Below are positions 12,343-24,369 of a stretch of 64,000 nucleotides of DNA, one piece after another; the first letter of the stretch is position 1; each line of letters begins with the position of its first letter. Source of the stretch: Pyrus communis (taxonomy: Eukaryota > Streptophyta > Magnoliopsida > Rosales > Rosaceae); the NCBI RefSeq assembly GCF_963583255.1, contig NC_084806.1, forward strand, positions 11,124,817 to 11,188,816, in the 5' to 3' direction. Position numbers and translations under genes: made by a program. The notes below the pieces were generated by a model. It saw only the letters and a program-made list of their open reading frames with translations. It made no database searches and was not told the DNA's origin.

Positions 12343-12986
12343 TGTCACATCCCCGCCTAGGGGGGACCACTTCCTGGGCCCGCTCCACCATCGTAATACG
12401 ATATTATCCGTTTTGGGCCCCAACCATGCCCTCACGGTTTTGTTTTTGGGAACTCACACAAGAACTTCTCAATGGGTCACCCATCCTGGGAATGCTCTCG
12501 CGCGCTACTCGCTTAACTTCGGAGTTCCTATGGAACCCGAAACCAGTGAGCTCCCAATAAGCATCATGCTAGGTAGAGATGAGAATATATATATATAAGG
12601 ATCACCCCCCTGGGTGATGTGGGATGTCACAATCCACCCCCCTTAGGGGCTCGATGTCCTCGTTGGCACACCACGGCCAGGGTTAGGCTCTGATACCAAA
12701 TTGTCACATCCCGGCCCGGGGGGACCACTTCCCGGGCTCGCTCCACCACCATAGCACGATATTGTCCGCTTTGGGCCCCGACCACGTCCTCACGGTTTTA
12801 TTTTTGGGAACTCACACGAGAACTTTCCGATGGGTTACCCATTCTGGGAATGCTCTCGCGTGCTACTCGCTTAACTTCGGAGTTCCTATGGAACCCGAAA
12901 CCAGTGAGCTCCCAAAAGGCTTTATGCTAAGTAGAAATGGGAATATACATATAAGGATCACTCCCCTAGGAAATGTGGAATGTCAC
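12343..12986 (-). mobile_element. TRIM retrotransposon 2, same family
   Basis: LTRs at 12343-12631 and 12702-12986 with a 70-bp interior. On the minus strand the primer site TGGTATCAGAGCC is perfect for initiator tRNA-Met, and the polypurine tract AAGGGGGGTGGAT is intact. The flanks ATTCA (12338-12342) and GTTCA (12987-12991) are a target-site duplication with one change; the left duplication copy shows the empty site GTATTCATGCAATATTTC. It is an independent insertion about 290 bp from TRIM 1. Confidence 0.92.
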
Positions 12987-13248
12987 AGTTCAGGCCATAT
13001 TTCACATGTTATAATAAAATACAAGTGAAGAAAATAATTTTTTTTTTATGTTCTTTTATTTTTTTATGATACGTGAAATACCCGCTTAAATACTAAATAC
13101 TTTAAATAAAAATTCTACCACATATGAAGATTCCACAGCTTGGAGACTTCGCTTGTTGACCAAAAGAAAAAATGCTTGGAGACTTTGCTGACTCACGTTT
13201 CATTGTCGTCATATGAACAAAAGGTTTGAATTCATATTCTTTTCTTAT

Positions 13249-13442
13249 GGAAAGAGATCCGAAAATGATCTGTTTTACTAAGATTACCTGATCAAGTGAT
13301 CCAGACCTTTTAAATTTCATTCAACGGCTCACTTGTTTTGATTCCTTAAAAATTGTAATAATTTTTTATCGTTAGATGAAATTTGGAAGACCCAAATCAC
13401 TTAATCCGGTGATCTTAGTAGAAGAGATCATGATCTCTTTCC
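13249..13442. mobile_element. short MULE-type MITE (family 1), right copy
   Basis: Counterpart of 9682-9874, with the same 9-bp duplication TTTTCTTAT at 13240-13248 and 13443-13451. Its outer inverted repeat is better preserved (GGAAAGAGATC / GATCTCTTTCC) than in the left copy. Confidence 0.85.
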
Positions 13443-13792
13443 TTTTCTTATTTTCCTTTGCTTCCATTCAAATTTCAGTAACATGTTAAAATAATTTGGT
13501 CCACAAATATCTTTTGTTCTTGAATTAAAAAAACTGAGTAATTTTATAGATAATAAATTAAAGGGTACAAACATGTGTGTAATTGATATAATTTGGTAAA
13601 CGATGGCAAACATGCTTCTTGAATCTTCAAATTCATTACCTTCTTAGCTCTTTCCTGTCAAACAAGGATGCTAATCAAAACTCTTTGAATGATTACTTCT
13701 TTTTAAATGTCCCAAACTAACGTAAAACTCAAATAAAATTAGTCTATTGCAACACGCTTATCCGCATTGTAATTGGCTTTTTATTGTTTTAT

Positions 13793-13828
<36 letters not shown>

Positions 13829-13913
13829 TGCTTATTTTTAAAAATAATAAAATATATTTTGAAAAATAATAAATGTACCCACCCACAGTTGATCAAGTGA
13901 ATTTTTTTTTTTT

Positions 13914-14582
13914 GGATTAATATCAGTTTATTACCCTCAAGTTTCCTGATTTTCAACATTTAGTACATCAAGTTTTTTTCATCCTAGAGTGATACCTGAA
14001 GTCAAAATTTTGGAACAGTTTCATACATCCGTTAAGATTGTTGTTAAGTCAGCCGTTAACTGATGACGTAGCACCCGCGTAGACAATGACTGGGCGGTTG
14101 AGGCAGGCCATTCAAATCTGAGGCTAGGATTTCAGTAGGAGGAGAGGGATTGAAATCATAGGAGGGTAGGGTTTCGGAAGGAGGGGGATGAGGATCTAGG
14201 ATTCGATTAGAGAAGGAGGGTTAGGGTTTGGTGGAAGAGCAGCCTCTATGGATTTGAGATTGGAGAAGCTTCGAGTGCCAGAGGTCCAGGGAGAGATGTG
14301 TGTTTGCTCCCTTAGACGAAAATTTTTGGGGAGGAAGGGAAGGTCCAATTTTTTTTATTTTGAAAAAAAAAATCCACGTGGACCCTTAATGACACGTGGT
14401 GCTCAGTCATTGTCTACATGGGCGTCACATCATCAGTTAATGAGAGACTTAACAGCTTAACTAACATATGTATGAGACTGTCCCCAAATTAACAATTTAG
14501 GTATGACTCTGGAATGAAAAAAACTTCATGTACCAAATGTTGAAAACCACGAAACTTGAGAGTAGTAAACTGAGATTTACCC
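13914..14582. mobile_element. long-TIR MITE (family 2), right copy
   Basis: Counterpart of 10331-11020, with ends GGATTAATATCAGTTTATTA and GTAAACTGAGATTTACCC. It is flanked by T-runs and lacks the long internal poly-T. Confidence 0.75.
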
Positions 14583-14737
14583 TTTTTTTTTTTTTTTTTT
14601 GTTTTTGAAATCCTAGTGAGAGAAGAATAGTATTATGAAAGCTTCACACTTTTTGCAAAAGCTTCTCCCATATAAATAGAAACATAACTAATTATAAACC
14701 TAAACAACACTAGAAAATCTGATAATAAGAAAAATAT

Positions 14738-15296
14738 TTGAGATAATTCTGCATGTAGTGCGATCTATTGTGTGCGTAAACTGATTCTACCTGTACATAT
14801 TCACAAATAATTTCGCATATAATTCTCTCTTATATGTAAAATTATTTACGAATATGAATAGTTAGAATTAGGTGACGCGCACGCGCCTGATAAATCACAC
14901 TACTAATAATTTATAAACACAACATGCCAATATCCCCAGAGTCCAAAACAAGACATTTTTTGTCTTCCACTCCACACAATATTATTTTTTATTTGTTATT
15001 TTGTTGCATATGGTAATAAAGTACTAACATTTCTCTCGTATGACATTCACCGGGCAACCGCAACACCAACTTGGCCCGTCTACTTGACGCCGTTACAGAT
15101 GACCGACAGCAATGGCCAAGGGCCAGGAGTCAAGACCCCAACGACTCCGTTAAAACGGACTTCAAGTAGGGCCGACTGGTGCGAAAGACCCAGTCAGGTT
15201 CGGCCGGATTGTCTTTGAAAATAAAAAACCCTGGCGGGCCCCTCACGCGTCAAGCAGCGAAGGTGGGTAGAAACGTCATTCTCCTGATTCCTTATC
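14738..15296. other. upstream region of the PNRC-like gene
   Basis: Unique AT-rich sequence that turns GC-richer from about 15030 toward the gene at 15518. It should contain the promoter. An ACGCGT site at 15245-15250 and the TATA box are the only motifs I would name. Confidence 0.5.
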
Positions 15297-15303
15297 TATA
15301 AAT
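15297..15303 (+). promoter_or_regulatory. TATA box
   Basis: TATAAAT lies about 215 bases before the ATG at 15518. A purine-rich leader with GAAGAAGAAGAGG follows, which fits a transcription start near 15330. Confidence 0.55.
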
Positions 15304-15517
15304 CCTTCATTTTCTCCTCCATCACACAAAACGGATTTGCAGGGAAAGATCCAACAGAGCGAAAAAATCCTCCTTCTTCCCCTTCATGTGAGGAAGAAGA
15401 AGAGGCCGCAAAAAAATCAAAAACAAAAAAAATTTAGAATTTTGTTAATTTCTTCTGGTTTTTTTCGATTTTTTGGTATTATTAGGTGTTTTGTTTTGGA
15501 TTTTAGGGTTTGATATC

Positions 15518-16072
15518 ATGGGGACTGAGATCTTACGGCCTCGGGATTGTCTGATCGAAAGGATCAGAGTCCCTCCGGCGTCGTTTTCGCGCCGGAAGAG
15601 CAGCTACTATGGGAACCCCGTTGTTAACCAGAATTACGTTTCTAACCCTAGATCTAGGAAGCCGGCGGTGCGATATGAACAAAGGAGAATCGAGGCGCAG
15701 CCACCGCCCGCGGTGGTCGCGAAGAGATCCAGCTCCGACGATGAACGTCAGGGCTTCAAGATGGAGAAAGTCACAATCTTGAGGCGCGGAGAGTCGCTGG
15801 ACTCGAAGATGAATGAAAAGGGCGGTTTGGCTGGTACTGGGACCGAGAGGCCGCGGCCCGGCCCGGAAACGGTACAGAAGCAGGTGCGGATAGTGGATCT
15901 GAGGTCTCCGGTGGGTGGTAAGACCAACGTGTACGCCGGATCGTCGTTCGTGGTGTCGCCGGAGCCGATCGCCCTCCCGTTGCCGTCGTTTTCGAGGAAG
16001 AAGCAGGTGTCAAAGGTCGTTGACGACGACTCGGCAACCCGAGACCTGAGGCGGTTGCTCCGGCTCGGTTGA
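15518..16072 (+). CDS. small plant protein with PNRC-like LPLPSF motif (184 aa)
   Basis: A single uninterrupted frame. I start it at the ATG at 15518 (MGTEIL), because the open frame upstream has no ATG. Visible blocks are an N-terminal MGTEILRPRDCLIERIRVPP (1-20), a basic SRRKSSYYGN segment, VTILRRGESL (85-94), KQVRIVDLRS (121-130), VYAGSSFVVSPEPIALPLPS (138-157) followed by FSRKK, and a C-terminal ATRDLRRLLRL (173-183). I know these as conserved blocks of an uncharacterised land-plant family. The SPEPIALPLPSFSRKK region resembles the short PNRC motif by which some proteins bind the EVH1 domain of the decapping cofactor DCP1; a role in mRNA decay is therefore an inference. The protein is basic and predicted disordered, with no signal peptide or membrane segment. 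The gene is much more GC-rich than its surroundings. Confidence 0.85.
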   Translation: MGTEILRPRDCLIERIRVPPASFSRRKSSYYGNPVVNQNYVSNPRSRKPAVRYEQRRIEAQPPPAVVAKRSSSDDERQGFKMEKVTILRRGESLDSKMNEKGGLAGTGTERPRPGPETVQKQVRIVDLRSPVGGKTNVYAGSSFVVSPEPIALPLPSFSRKKQVSKVVDDDSATRDLRRLLRLG

Positions 16073-17817
16073 AAATGGAAGATCCGGATCCGAGGACCCG
16101 AGAAGGACCGTGAATGGATCCGGACCCGATACGGTTCTGTCCTTCGTCGTCTGCTCGGTTTTTCGGGTCGAATCTGTCCGTGATTTTTTTAAACGGAGGT
16201 TGATCTGGAATTCCGGGAAAGACGGGGGCGAATTAGTAATTACCTACTGTTTGGGTACTCGGTAGCTAAATCTTATCACGTTGTTGTGGGAGAAGGGAAA
16301 TATTTTGGTGTTTGTTGATGAATTTGGGGTTTATGGGTAAATTAAAAGTTAGGATGGGGTGAAAATGGGAGGTAGAAGAAGAGAAAAATGCGGGAAGTGT
16401 TGGGGTTGATTCGTAATATGTGGAAAATTAATTAGTGAGTAATTATGTGGTTTGTGGGTGGGCTGTGGAATTGTGTTTATGCTCTGTTGGGAAATTGTAG
16501 TTTGTATCCATAATAATGGATTATTGTAAAAAGAAAGATGAAATTTATATTTTATTTTAAATTAATTCTGTCTTGTTTTATGTTGCGGGTTCGATTTTCA
16601 CTTATTTTTCTTTCCCTTAACAATGACAACTAACATTTATTAAAAATAAGATTTTGTATAACTGAAAAATGTCACATGAAAGCTATAAAAAGTAGGGAGA
16701 GTCGAGCGTTTGGAAAAAACAACTTATGTGTGACATTATATTATAATACGCGTGACATCATATCATTGACTCCTGGGTGCTACAATGAATTGGTACCTCT
16801 GTTGTTTATTTTATTTGTTGAAGTGCACCAGTAACATGAAAGTTGCTCGACTCAATAGGGCTGTATGTGTATTTGTTCAGGGGAGAAGACACCGCATTGG
16901 TGGTCAATCCGTTACACAGAAGGCTTTCTGATACAAGGAGCTCTGGGTACGTATCAAATGTAAATCCAATTCTCATCAATTTCATTTCATGTTCCTCTCG
17001 TATTTAAGTAATCAAGTATCTTTCTCATTCATATCTTTTACCACTCCAAGTAAGACAACATGCCCTAGATGAAGGCCTGATGATTCTTATAGGTCAGAAC
17101 GATCCGGCCCGAAAAGTCGAAGCCTTGAGCTTTGAACACCTTGCGGTATGCATTGTGCTATAACAATTCGTAGAAAAGATACAATCTTGTAAAACAAGGA
17201 AATAGTAAAAACATACTACGAAATGATTTCCACAGACTACTTTTCTTCCGCCACACTCCTCCCCTTTTTCCCGAGTCCTTAGAATCAACAAGAGTGCGGG
17301 AGATGAAAATCACTACCCATACACATTTACACCTCCATAAATCACCGGTATCAGGATTCAAGGGCAATATTAGAGGTAGAAAATCTTTACATCAAGTAGC
17401 AATGCTGGAAACAAATCGAATTTCGCTGAAAAAACATCGACCCGAAATTCGAGAATTTCATAGAGAACAATGACCAAAAAGTAAACAGCGCAACCTTCAG
17501 CTGCCTGTTGAATGTAACATAAATATCTTTAGAATCAGTATAAAGTTCTCAGAGTTCAAATAAAACAATTGCTGGGATCCAAGGAAAAGGAAACACAAAT
17601 GGAATGTCAAGAAGGTGGCAAGGCTACACAGCCAGTCGGATTAGATTAGATTAGATTAACATACAAGAAGAATTTTCAGCCGAATGAGAAAAACACGATG
17701 AGAAAAAAGAATAAAAATGTCTTCTATAACCGAACGAAGAAGGTAAGTCGGGTCTGTTTTCGCTATTTTTTTTCTCAATTTGAAATGGAGGGGATGGGCG
17801 AGCAACATTTCCGAGAA
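16073..17817. other. spacer between convergent genes
   Basis: Contains the 3' UTR of the plus-strand gene and the 3' UTR of the minus-strand TOP1 gene. A short (GATTA)n run is at 17640-17658. No further gene is visible. Confidence 0.5.
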
Positions 17818-19854
17818 TCAGAATCTGAAGTCAGGCTCCACTCGCATTGCCCAAGAAAACTTTGCGAGGAGCGACTTGTTGAATATCTGTATCATTGGCA
17901 AATGGTCAAGCATATAGCAGCTTAAACAAAGAACTAGCCAACATTTTATCGAAATGAAAAGTATCTATTGATCGGCTGAACTACTGTCGATAGTAATATT
18001 TATTTCAAAAACAAACTCACAAGAAGACGTTACCTTCTCAATGGGAACTTCATGTCGCTTGCACCAAGCAACGGTGATCCTAGGGTCAAGATAGTTGATT
18101 TTCGACGTTCCCAATGCCACTGTTTTCAGATCCTCTTTAATTCTCATATCCAGTTCCATTTTTTCTATCTTTGCATTTGTTTGAGCTATCTTCCTCTCCA
18201 AACTGTGTCAATCCAAAAGTTACTTCACAAGGCAATATCCGTACGTGATGGAAACTTGGTCCAAATAAGCAAAAAAGTAAACTTACGCTTCCGGGGTCAA
18301 ATTTTTCTTTTGCTTTCCATCAGCATCTTTCAGTGGGGGCTTTCCTTTTTTGGCCCTGTCCAAATCCACTTTCAGCTCTTTCAGGTTGCCCTACCGCCAA
18401 AAAAAAAGAATTAGTTCCACAGCAAGAAATAAACATGCATTTCAAATTAATTTTCAATGACGTAAGTCTATTAAACCCACTCAGACAAAGAGGTTTCTGT
18501 TCTCCAACTTTATTCTCGTACTTTTTAGCTACGTGATAGAGAAAGGGTGGTTGGTCTAACACTCTAACTTCCAGATCATCAACCAAGACTTTTTCCCAAA
18601 GCGCAAGTTACACCATCACCCTACTTTTTACTGACTTTCAGTTTACAAACGCAGCCACCTAAAATTTCAGTTAAGTCCCAGATAAGGTCATTACCTGAAG
18701 TTCAGCAATCTTCTCAGTTAACTTAGACATTTGTGCACTGTGAGACTTTGAGACAGTACGCTGATGATTACAAATAATGGCAACCTGCAATGAAATGCCA
18801 AAAATTGTAGATGCTGCTGAGTAAAAGTAACAGTGCTATTAGCTCAGTACAAATTCTCAAGGGATTGACTGCCACACCTCTTTGTTTGCATGCTGATAAA
18901 CAACGAGTTTCTCTGAAAGATCTCCATCTTTGGTTTCCTTGTTCAACTGCCATCAGGCCAAGGCAAGGAAGAAAGATAAGAAGAATCGTCATAACAGGAA
19001 ACTAAATTAGAGAGGGGAAGGAGAACAAAAAAGGGGAACCACACAAAACTAGAAATTTGGTAGAAATCAAGAGCAAGCTAAGAAATCCCTTAGTATCCTT
19101 GTTAATGCTGTATATCATACAAATGAGTCCCATAATCTAAGTAACGAGGATTCAGGATTTGACAAAGGAGGAGCCTCTCATCTCAACCATACTGAATATA
19201 TGACAATAACAGTGTCATCAGATATATACAAAAACTATTTAGTCAACAAAGCATTTACAAATCATCAAAAAATTTACGAGACGAAACTAAATTTAGGGAG
19301 TTTCCCTCAATTTCTACCAAATAACACTGTACAATGCACCCCATTTTGGTTATCGCTCCGTTTCAATAATGCTTGCATGTAGATCAACTTTAATTTGCTT
19401 TGACAACAAATAAAAGAAAATTTTCAAAAATTTTCCCAAACCAAATGTCATTAAGTATAACTGCACCGGGTTTGTATATGTAAGAACAGTAATTTTTCTA
19501 ATCTGCACAAAAGCTCCTCATGATTCATGATTAGGATTTTCTCCCATCCTGAGGTGAGACTCAGAATTTTCTTCTGAATCATTAACTCTTATTCTTATAT
19601 TATAGAGGATATAAAACATATAAGAGCAGTACAAGGTTCAAAGACAGTGAAAGCCGGTATCAACTTACTATGTTATCCAATGTGATAGATGCATTGTAGG
19701 TACGAAACACTTTCGCTGTAAGGCCATCCATTTTTTCCTTTAGATGAGCATTCAGTCTACTGGTATCCAACAAGTCAAAAAGATCATCACTGCCACTTTT
19801 CCCTGGAGCAAATAGAAAAAGAAAGTTGATCACATTCATGGGCTTCAATTACCA

Positions 19855-19898
<44 letters not shown>

Positions 19899-22800
19899 AA
19901 ATATCAAAATTAGAAAGCCACCTACTCACCAGACTGGAACTGCATAATTGCCTTGTAAACAGGAATCTCAACTTCAACAGTATTTTCATATCTGATTGAA
20001 TCTTTACCAAGGAAGTTGAACTGAAATTATAAAAACAAAAGTTGACTGGTTATTTAATGGTGATAATACAGTGGAAAACTACCTACAATGATTTTAAATT
20101 TAAGCATTAGCATCACCTCCAACGAGTTAGGGGGGATTGCTTTTACATTCTCTACTTTTAAAGTGCAGCAACCAACAGTATCGGCTTCATCATCATCCTG
20201 CAAGAGAACAACCAGTAAATTCAGGCATAAAAAAATTCTGTCCACTTCTTTGTGGACAAATGGTTTGAAACTATGATTCTTAAGCTTGCTCTAGCTAAGA
20301 GATCATATTACTGTAATCATATCACTCTGCCAATACCGGAGAGCTTTTCCATGGCCTCACTAATGTTTATATCACTTGTTTGCCTAAATTACCTCGTTCA
20401 ATAAAAATGGCATAAACATATAAAGGCCAATTGCTTCTATGTACAGCTGAAGTAAGGTTCACATACAATACCTTCTCATTGCCCGCCCTGAGGGCAAGTT
20501 TATCAATGAGATAGGTAGCAACCGCAATCTGCCGCTTAGACACATCTTTACTAGTAAAATCCTTGGTGTATGAAGCCCTGATTTTTCCTATGCAGTCCTG
20601 CACTCAAAATAGCAGGGTTTCGTCAATATGAAGACAAGCATCTTCTCTGTTATCCAAAGAAACTACTAAAAGCTCATGGGCATATCTCCATCTACGCACT
20701 GTCAATCTCCTTGCTTTATCATATTTCAGCTCGTCACTTTTCCCCTTCAAGGAACTACTAGGTGCCAGAAATACGTATTTGAATTCCTTTTGATTAATTG
20801 GATCATTCCAGAAAGCTAACCATGTAACTGTATTGTCATGTCTTACTTCTTTCCAGCTGTAGCACATGTTAATTTAAATCAAAATTAATTAATATGGAAA
20901 GCACACAAAAATAAATATAGTACAAAAGCATCATCCTTTGAATATCTGAAAGTAAATGAGTTGTTTTGCTTTCTAATTGGAGATCATGAAGAACAAAACC
21001 TTTCACCAGGGATGGGACATTCCGGAATTGGGGCATCCTTTCCTATATTAATTGTAACATCACTTGGACGAATCCGTCTTTTCAGCTTTCCCGACTGATA
21101 CCATACATAGAAAGCATTAACAACGACATATACAATTGACCAGATAGCCACCACATATCAAACTATCTTCTCATGGACAACTCTGAAATATGTATCACAG
21201 AGAAAATAATATCAAACCTTTGGATGCTCTCCACGGCCTCGAAATAACCCAGGTGGTTCAACTCTGAAGTTTCCAACCTATATTAATATTGCAATCACAC
21301 AAATCACTAATGTAAACTTTTCATGTAATGATAAAAGGCAAAGAAAAGAGGTATGCTACTATCTTCTTATTATAACAAGGAAACCTAATTCATATAATCA
21401 AATAGGAAGGATTGACAGAAAAGCACCATAAATTTTGTAGATATATTACGGATGGGATAATCAGATTGAAACTTAGGCTACAGGAGAAAAGCAAGTAAGA
21501 GATAACCTTCTCCTTATCACCATCAACCTCGGCCCACATATACTTCTCCTCTTGTTTCAGTTTCTCCTCCTTCAAGGCCTTCTTCTCCTGAATCAACAGA
21601 AGATTACCTATAAATTTTGACTTAAATATATAAAACAACTAGCATAGCATATGAAGCCCTGGAGGACAATCAATGTATAATATATAGAATAGTCAAGTGA
21701 TACTTAAAGAATCTTTCTTATGTAAATGACCGAGTATCAGGAAAGGAAAGCACTGGTAATTCTTGTTATTCCATCTTGACTTAACAACATATTGTGGCTT
21801 TTTATGACAAGTGACAACTGATGTTGATTGCAAGCATGCTTGGGAAAGATGCAATTGGACAAAGACTTTCAATCCTATCTTGTGATTTAAATTAATGTTT
21901 TGAATTGTAATCAAACTCAAAATGTTAGCTTTATTTGATTTGATTATGGATATATGTTAGAGCCACCAACTTACTTCCGTGCTCATTTGTTTCTTCTTTT
22001 CCTTTTCATTCTGATACCAGTCATATATTGGCGTAAAATCACAAGCATCCAATTTCTGAATTACATGGTTCTTCCCAAGAAACTTATGCCAATCAGCCCA
22101 GAAATTGATTCTGAATGTTTCTTTTTGTACATAATCAGTATCTTTCATCACTGCATACATTGTTGCAACCTGCACTTATAAAATTTCAAGCGTAAGTATA
22201 GTAACTTGCAGAAACTACGAGGAAAGTAATCTAAATTAAAGAGAACTGAATTCATTAAGGTACTAGAATATACAAAGCAGAAATAAAGATGAGTGAGACA
22301 GACACCTCCTCTTGTTCAGGAGTCAAGGTAACTGGCTTCCCATTATAGAGCATCTTTACCCCATGAGGGTTGTATGGAGGCGGGAAAATGACACCATTGT
22401 GTTTTAAAGTAATCCATTTTATCTGCCCATCGTTAGAGCCCGGTGGCTTTGTTGTCGACTTAGAATACTTTGAAATTTTTGAAGCTTTTTGGCCCTTCTT
22501 GATCGTTTTCTTGATTGAGGATGAACCAACTTTGGTTACCTTTAGCTTTGTCAGAGATGTTTTACTATCCGATGCAACTTTCTTACTCCTCTGGGAAATT
22601 GGAATGAAGTCATCATCATCATCATCTTCTTCCTTTGGTTCTTGTTTGGCTGATACCTGCTTATTCTTTGCAGATGTAGAAGAATCTGAAACTTTTGGCC
22701 TTTTAGCTGAACAGTTCTCAGAAGAATTGACCTTATCTAGAGGCCTCTTACTAGAGACCACAGATGAAGCTTTGCCTTTATCCATTGTGCTGGAACCATT

Positions 22801-23439
22801 CTTCTGAACTTTTGAAACAACGGGCTTCCTTTCGTTAGAATCATAAGGCCGACTGCCTGATGTTCCCAACTTGGACTTCGGTGCAATCCTTGATGATAAA
22901 GGTTTATCATCATCCGAATCTTCAGAAGGTTTCACTTTCCCCAGTCTGGCACCTATCGGTTTTTCATCTTCAGAATCACTATTTCCTTGAGCAAGATGTT
23001 CAATAGAATTAATTTCCTCCTTAATTGTGGTAGACTTATTCTGTTCTGACAACCGCTTTGACTGACCATTTAATGTAGTCAACGGTGGTGCTTTGGATAC
23101 TGGTGATGCCCTAGATGAAGTTGAAGCTTTTGAATTTGATACTGGTGATGCCCCAGCAGATGAAGTTGAAGCTTTTGGGCTTGCTAGCGGAGATTTTGCT
23201 GGTGGTGATTTGGTTGATGGAACCATCTTACCATTTTGAACACTCGAGTTTAGACCATTGGAAGAACGTTGCTCAGATACCTGCTTCCCTGGTTGTCCAA
23301 CTTGCCTCTCAGCTGATAATTTCTTTGCTTCAGCGTTTAATTGATTCGGTTTAGATTTTGTGCTGTACCGTTTGAATACTAAAGGTTCATCATCCTCGTC
23401 TTCACATAGATTCAGTTTAGTAGAACTCTGAACAGCCAT
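17818..23439 (-). CDS. TOP1: DNA topoisomerase IB, 15 coding exons, 884 aa
   Basis: Exons on the minus strand: 22306-23439, 21975-22169, 21507-21587, 21218-21277, 21000-21094, 20700-20856, 20472-20597, 20117-20197, 19930-20020, 19669-19802, 18878-18946, 18695-18784, 18287-18390, 18034-18202 and 17818-17886. All introns are GT..AG and all phases agree. The enzyme relaxes supercoils by cutting one DNA strand through a 3'-phosphotyrosine bond, in the nucleus. Residues 1-339 are a charged, disordered tail with an acidic EEDDDDDDF stretch; the core begins at [10 protein letters not shown] (340). The catalytic set is complete by alignment with the human enzyme: Arg in RAGNEK (about 611), Lys in FLGKDSIRY (about 649), Arg in VFRTYN (about 707), His in CNHQR (about 748) and the nucleophile Tyr in [10 protein letters not shown] (about 843). 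A Lys/Glu-rich coiled-coil linker precedes the Tyr. The C-terminus [13 protein letters not shown] is typical of plants. A 5' UTR intron is possible between about 23456 and 24086. Confidence 0.97.
19856..19896. repeat. 41-base poly-A (poly-T on the coding strand) in a TOP1 intron
   Basis: An uninterrupted homopolymer inside the 127-base intron between coding exons 9 and 10. On the transcribed sense it is a T-run about 50 bases before the acceptor at 19803, so it may act as the polypyrimidine tract. Its length is likely polymorphic and prone to sequencing error. Confidence 0.9.
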
Positions 23440-24369
23440 TATCCAACAATATACTCAGGTGGCATGTAAATCACCTAAATTTGTTCAAAACACAACTTAT
23501 CTTTCAAGATGGATACAATACCCCAACAACAATTATATCGAAACCCCAACTCTGAGGCTAAATCATTAACTATCGACAACGAAAGAAATATTCTCATCGT
23601 GATAATCAAATACATCCAATTATATGATGACACCAGAACATAAACTCTTGCACAGATTGTAAAAAATTCGAAACATGATGATATTTTCAGATTCTCTGCT
23701 ACTTGAATTTGTTTCCCTATTGATATTCCAATTCAAACTTTAGCATTTAATCAATTACCCAGTTATTTAAAGTGATCAAAACTACAAAATCAATACAAAT
23801 TGCACAGCCAAGTAACTGAAAAAACTTAGCTGACCTAATTCCTAAACTTCTAGGGCAGCCTAAACAATGGACATAAGGGGTAAAAGAAAGCCCTAAAAAT
23901 TTAAGAGTTTGCCTACAAAATGAATTAAGGACTGGAAATATTGGCTGGGAATCTAATAGAACAAACCCTAAATTTGAAATCACCGTGATCGCAATCAGAG
24001 AGGATATCGTATGCACATGATGACATGCAGAGAAAACAAACCCTAATGGGGCAAAAATCAAAAGAAAGAGATTAAGGCGTACTTGTTCGTCAAAGAATAA
24101 ATTGAGTTTGCAGCTTCTGATCTCTTAAATTAGGGCAAATTCGAAAGTCTTATTGAACTGATTGAATTGATATTTGGGAAAAGATGGCCACCACAGTTAC
24201 CGTTCTAAGTGAGAGAGAGAGAGAGAGAGGGTGAGCTTCGGTTTTGTGATATCGGATTTGTGGAATGTAGGTGAATGAAAATTGGTTTCGGCCTTAGGCC
24301 TCAGGGAAAGGCTTTTACAGAGGTAACAATGACAAACCAGATAATGTGCAGTGTTTACAATATCAGTAT
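23440..24369. other. TOP1 leader and promoter region
   Basis: Upstream of TOP1 on the minus strand. A (GA)n run at 24211-24229 (CT-rich on the coding strand) is typical of plant leaders near the transcription start. Unrelated AT-rich sequence follows up to the retrotransposon LTR at 24370. Confidence 0.5.

Larger units (their letters stand above)
11202..14737 (+). repeat. direct tandem duplication, right copy, enlarged by insertions
   Basis: This repeats 9094-11201 in the same order and orientation. It is about 1.4 kb longer because of two insertions: 11338-12135 (a MITE holding a TRIM) and 12343-12986 (a second TRIM). Each insertion is absent from the left copy at the matching position, so the empty sites are directly visible at about 9230 and 9430. 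Both duplicated MITEs are present at 13249-13442 and 13914-14582. Confidence 0.9.

Noticed and set aside
12631..12702. tRNA gene at TGGTATCAGAGCC
   Set aside because: Only the 3' tRNA-Met complement is present; it is a retrotransposon primer site, not a tRNA gene.
11415..13028. Repeated 70-115-codon frames (MSHP..., GPDHALTVLF...) on the plus strand
   Set aside because: They run through the TRIM LTRs in several frames, recur because the LTRs recur, and have no start context or family.
15473..15517. Extended N-terminus of the PNRC-like protein (VLLGVLFWILGFDI)
   Set aside because: It would start at TTG and looks like a false signal peptide; MGTEIL is the conserved start of the family.
15771..16037. 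Minus-strand frame opposite the PNRC-like gene
   Set aside because: Antisense shadow of a GC-rich coding exon; no splice or family support.
22370..23354. Plus-strand frames opposite the first TOP1 exon
   Set aside because: Mirror of the Ser/Lys/Asp-rich disordered tail; no conserved protein.
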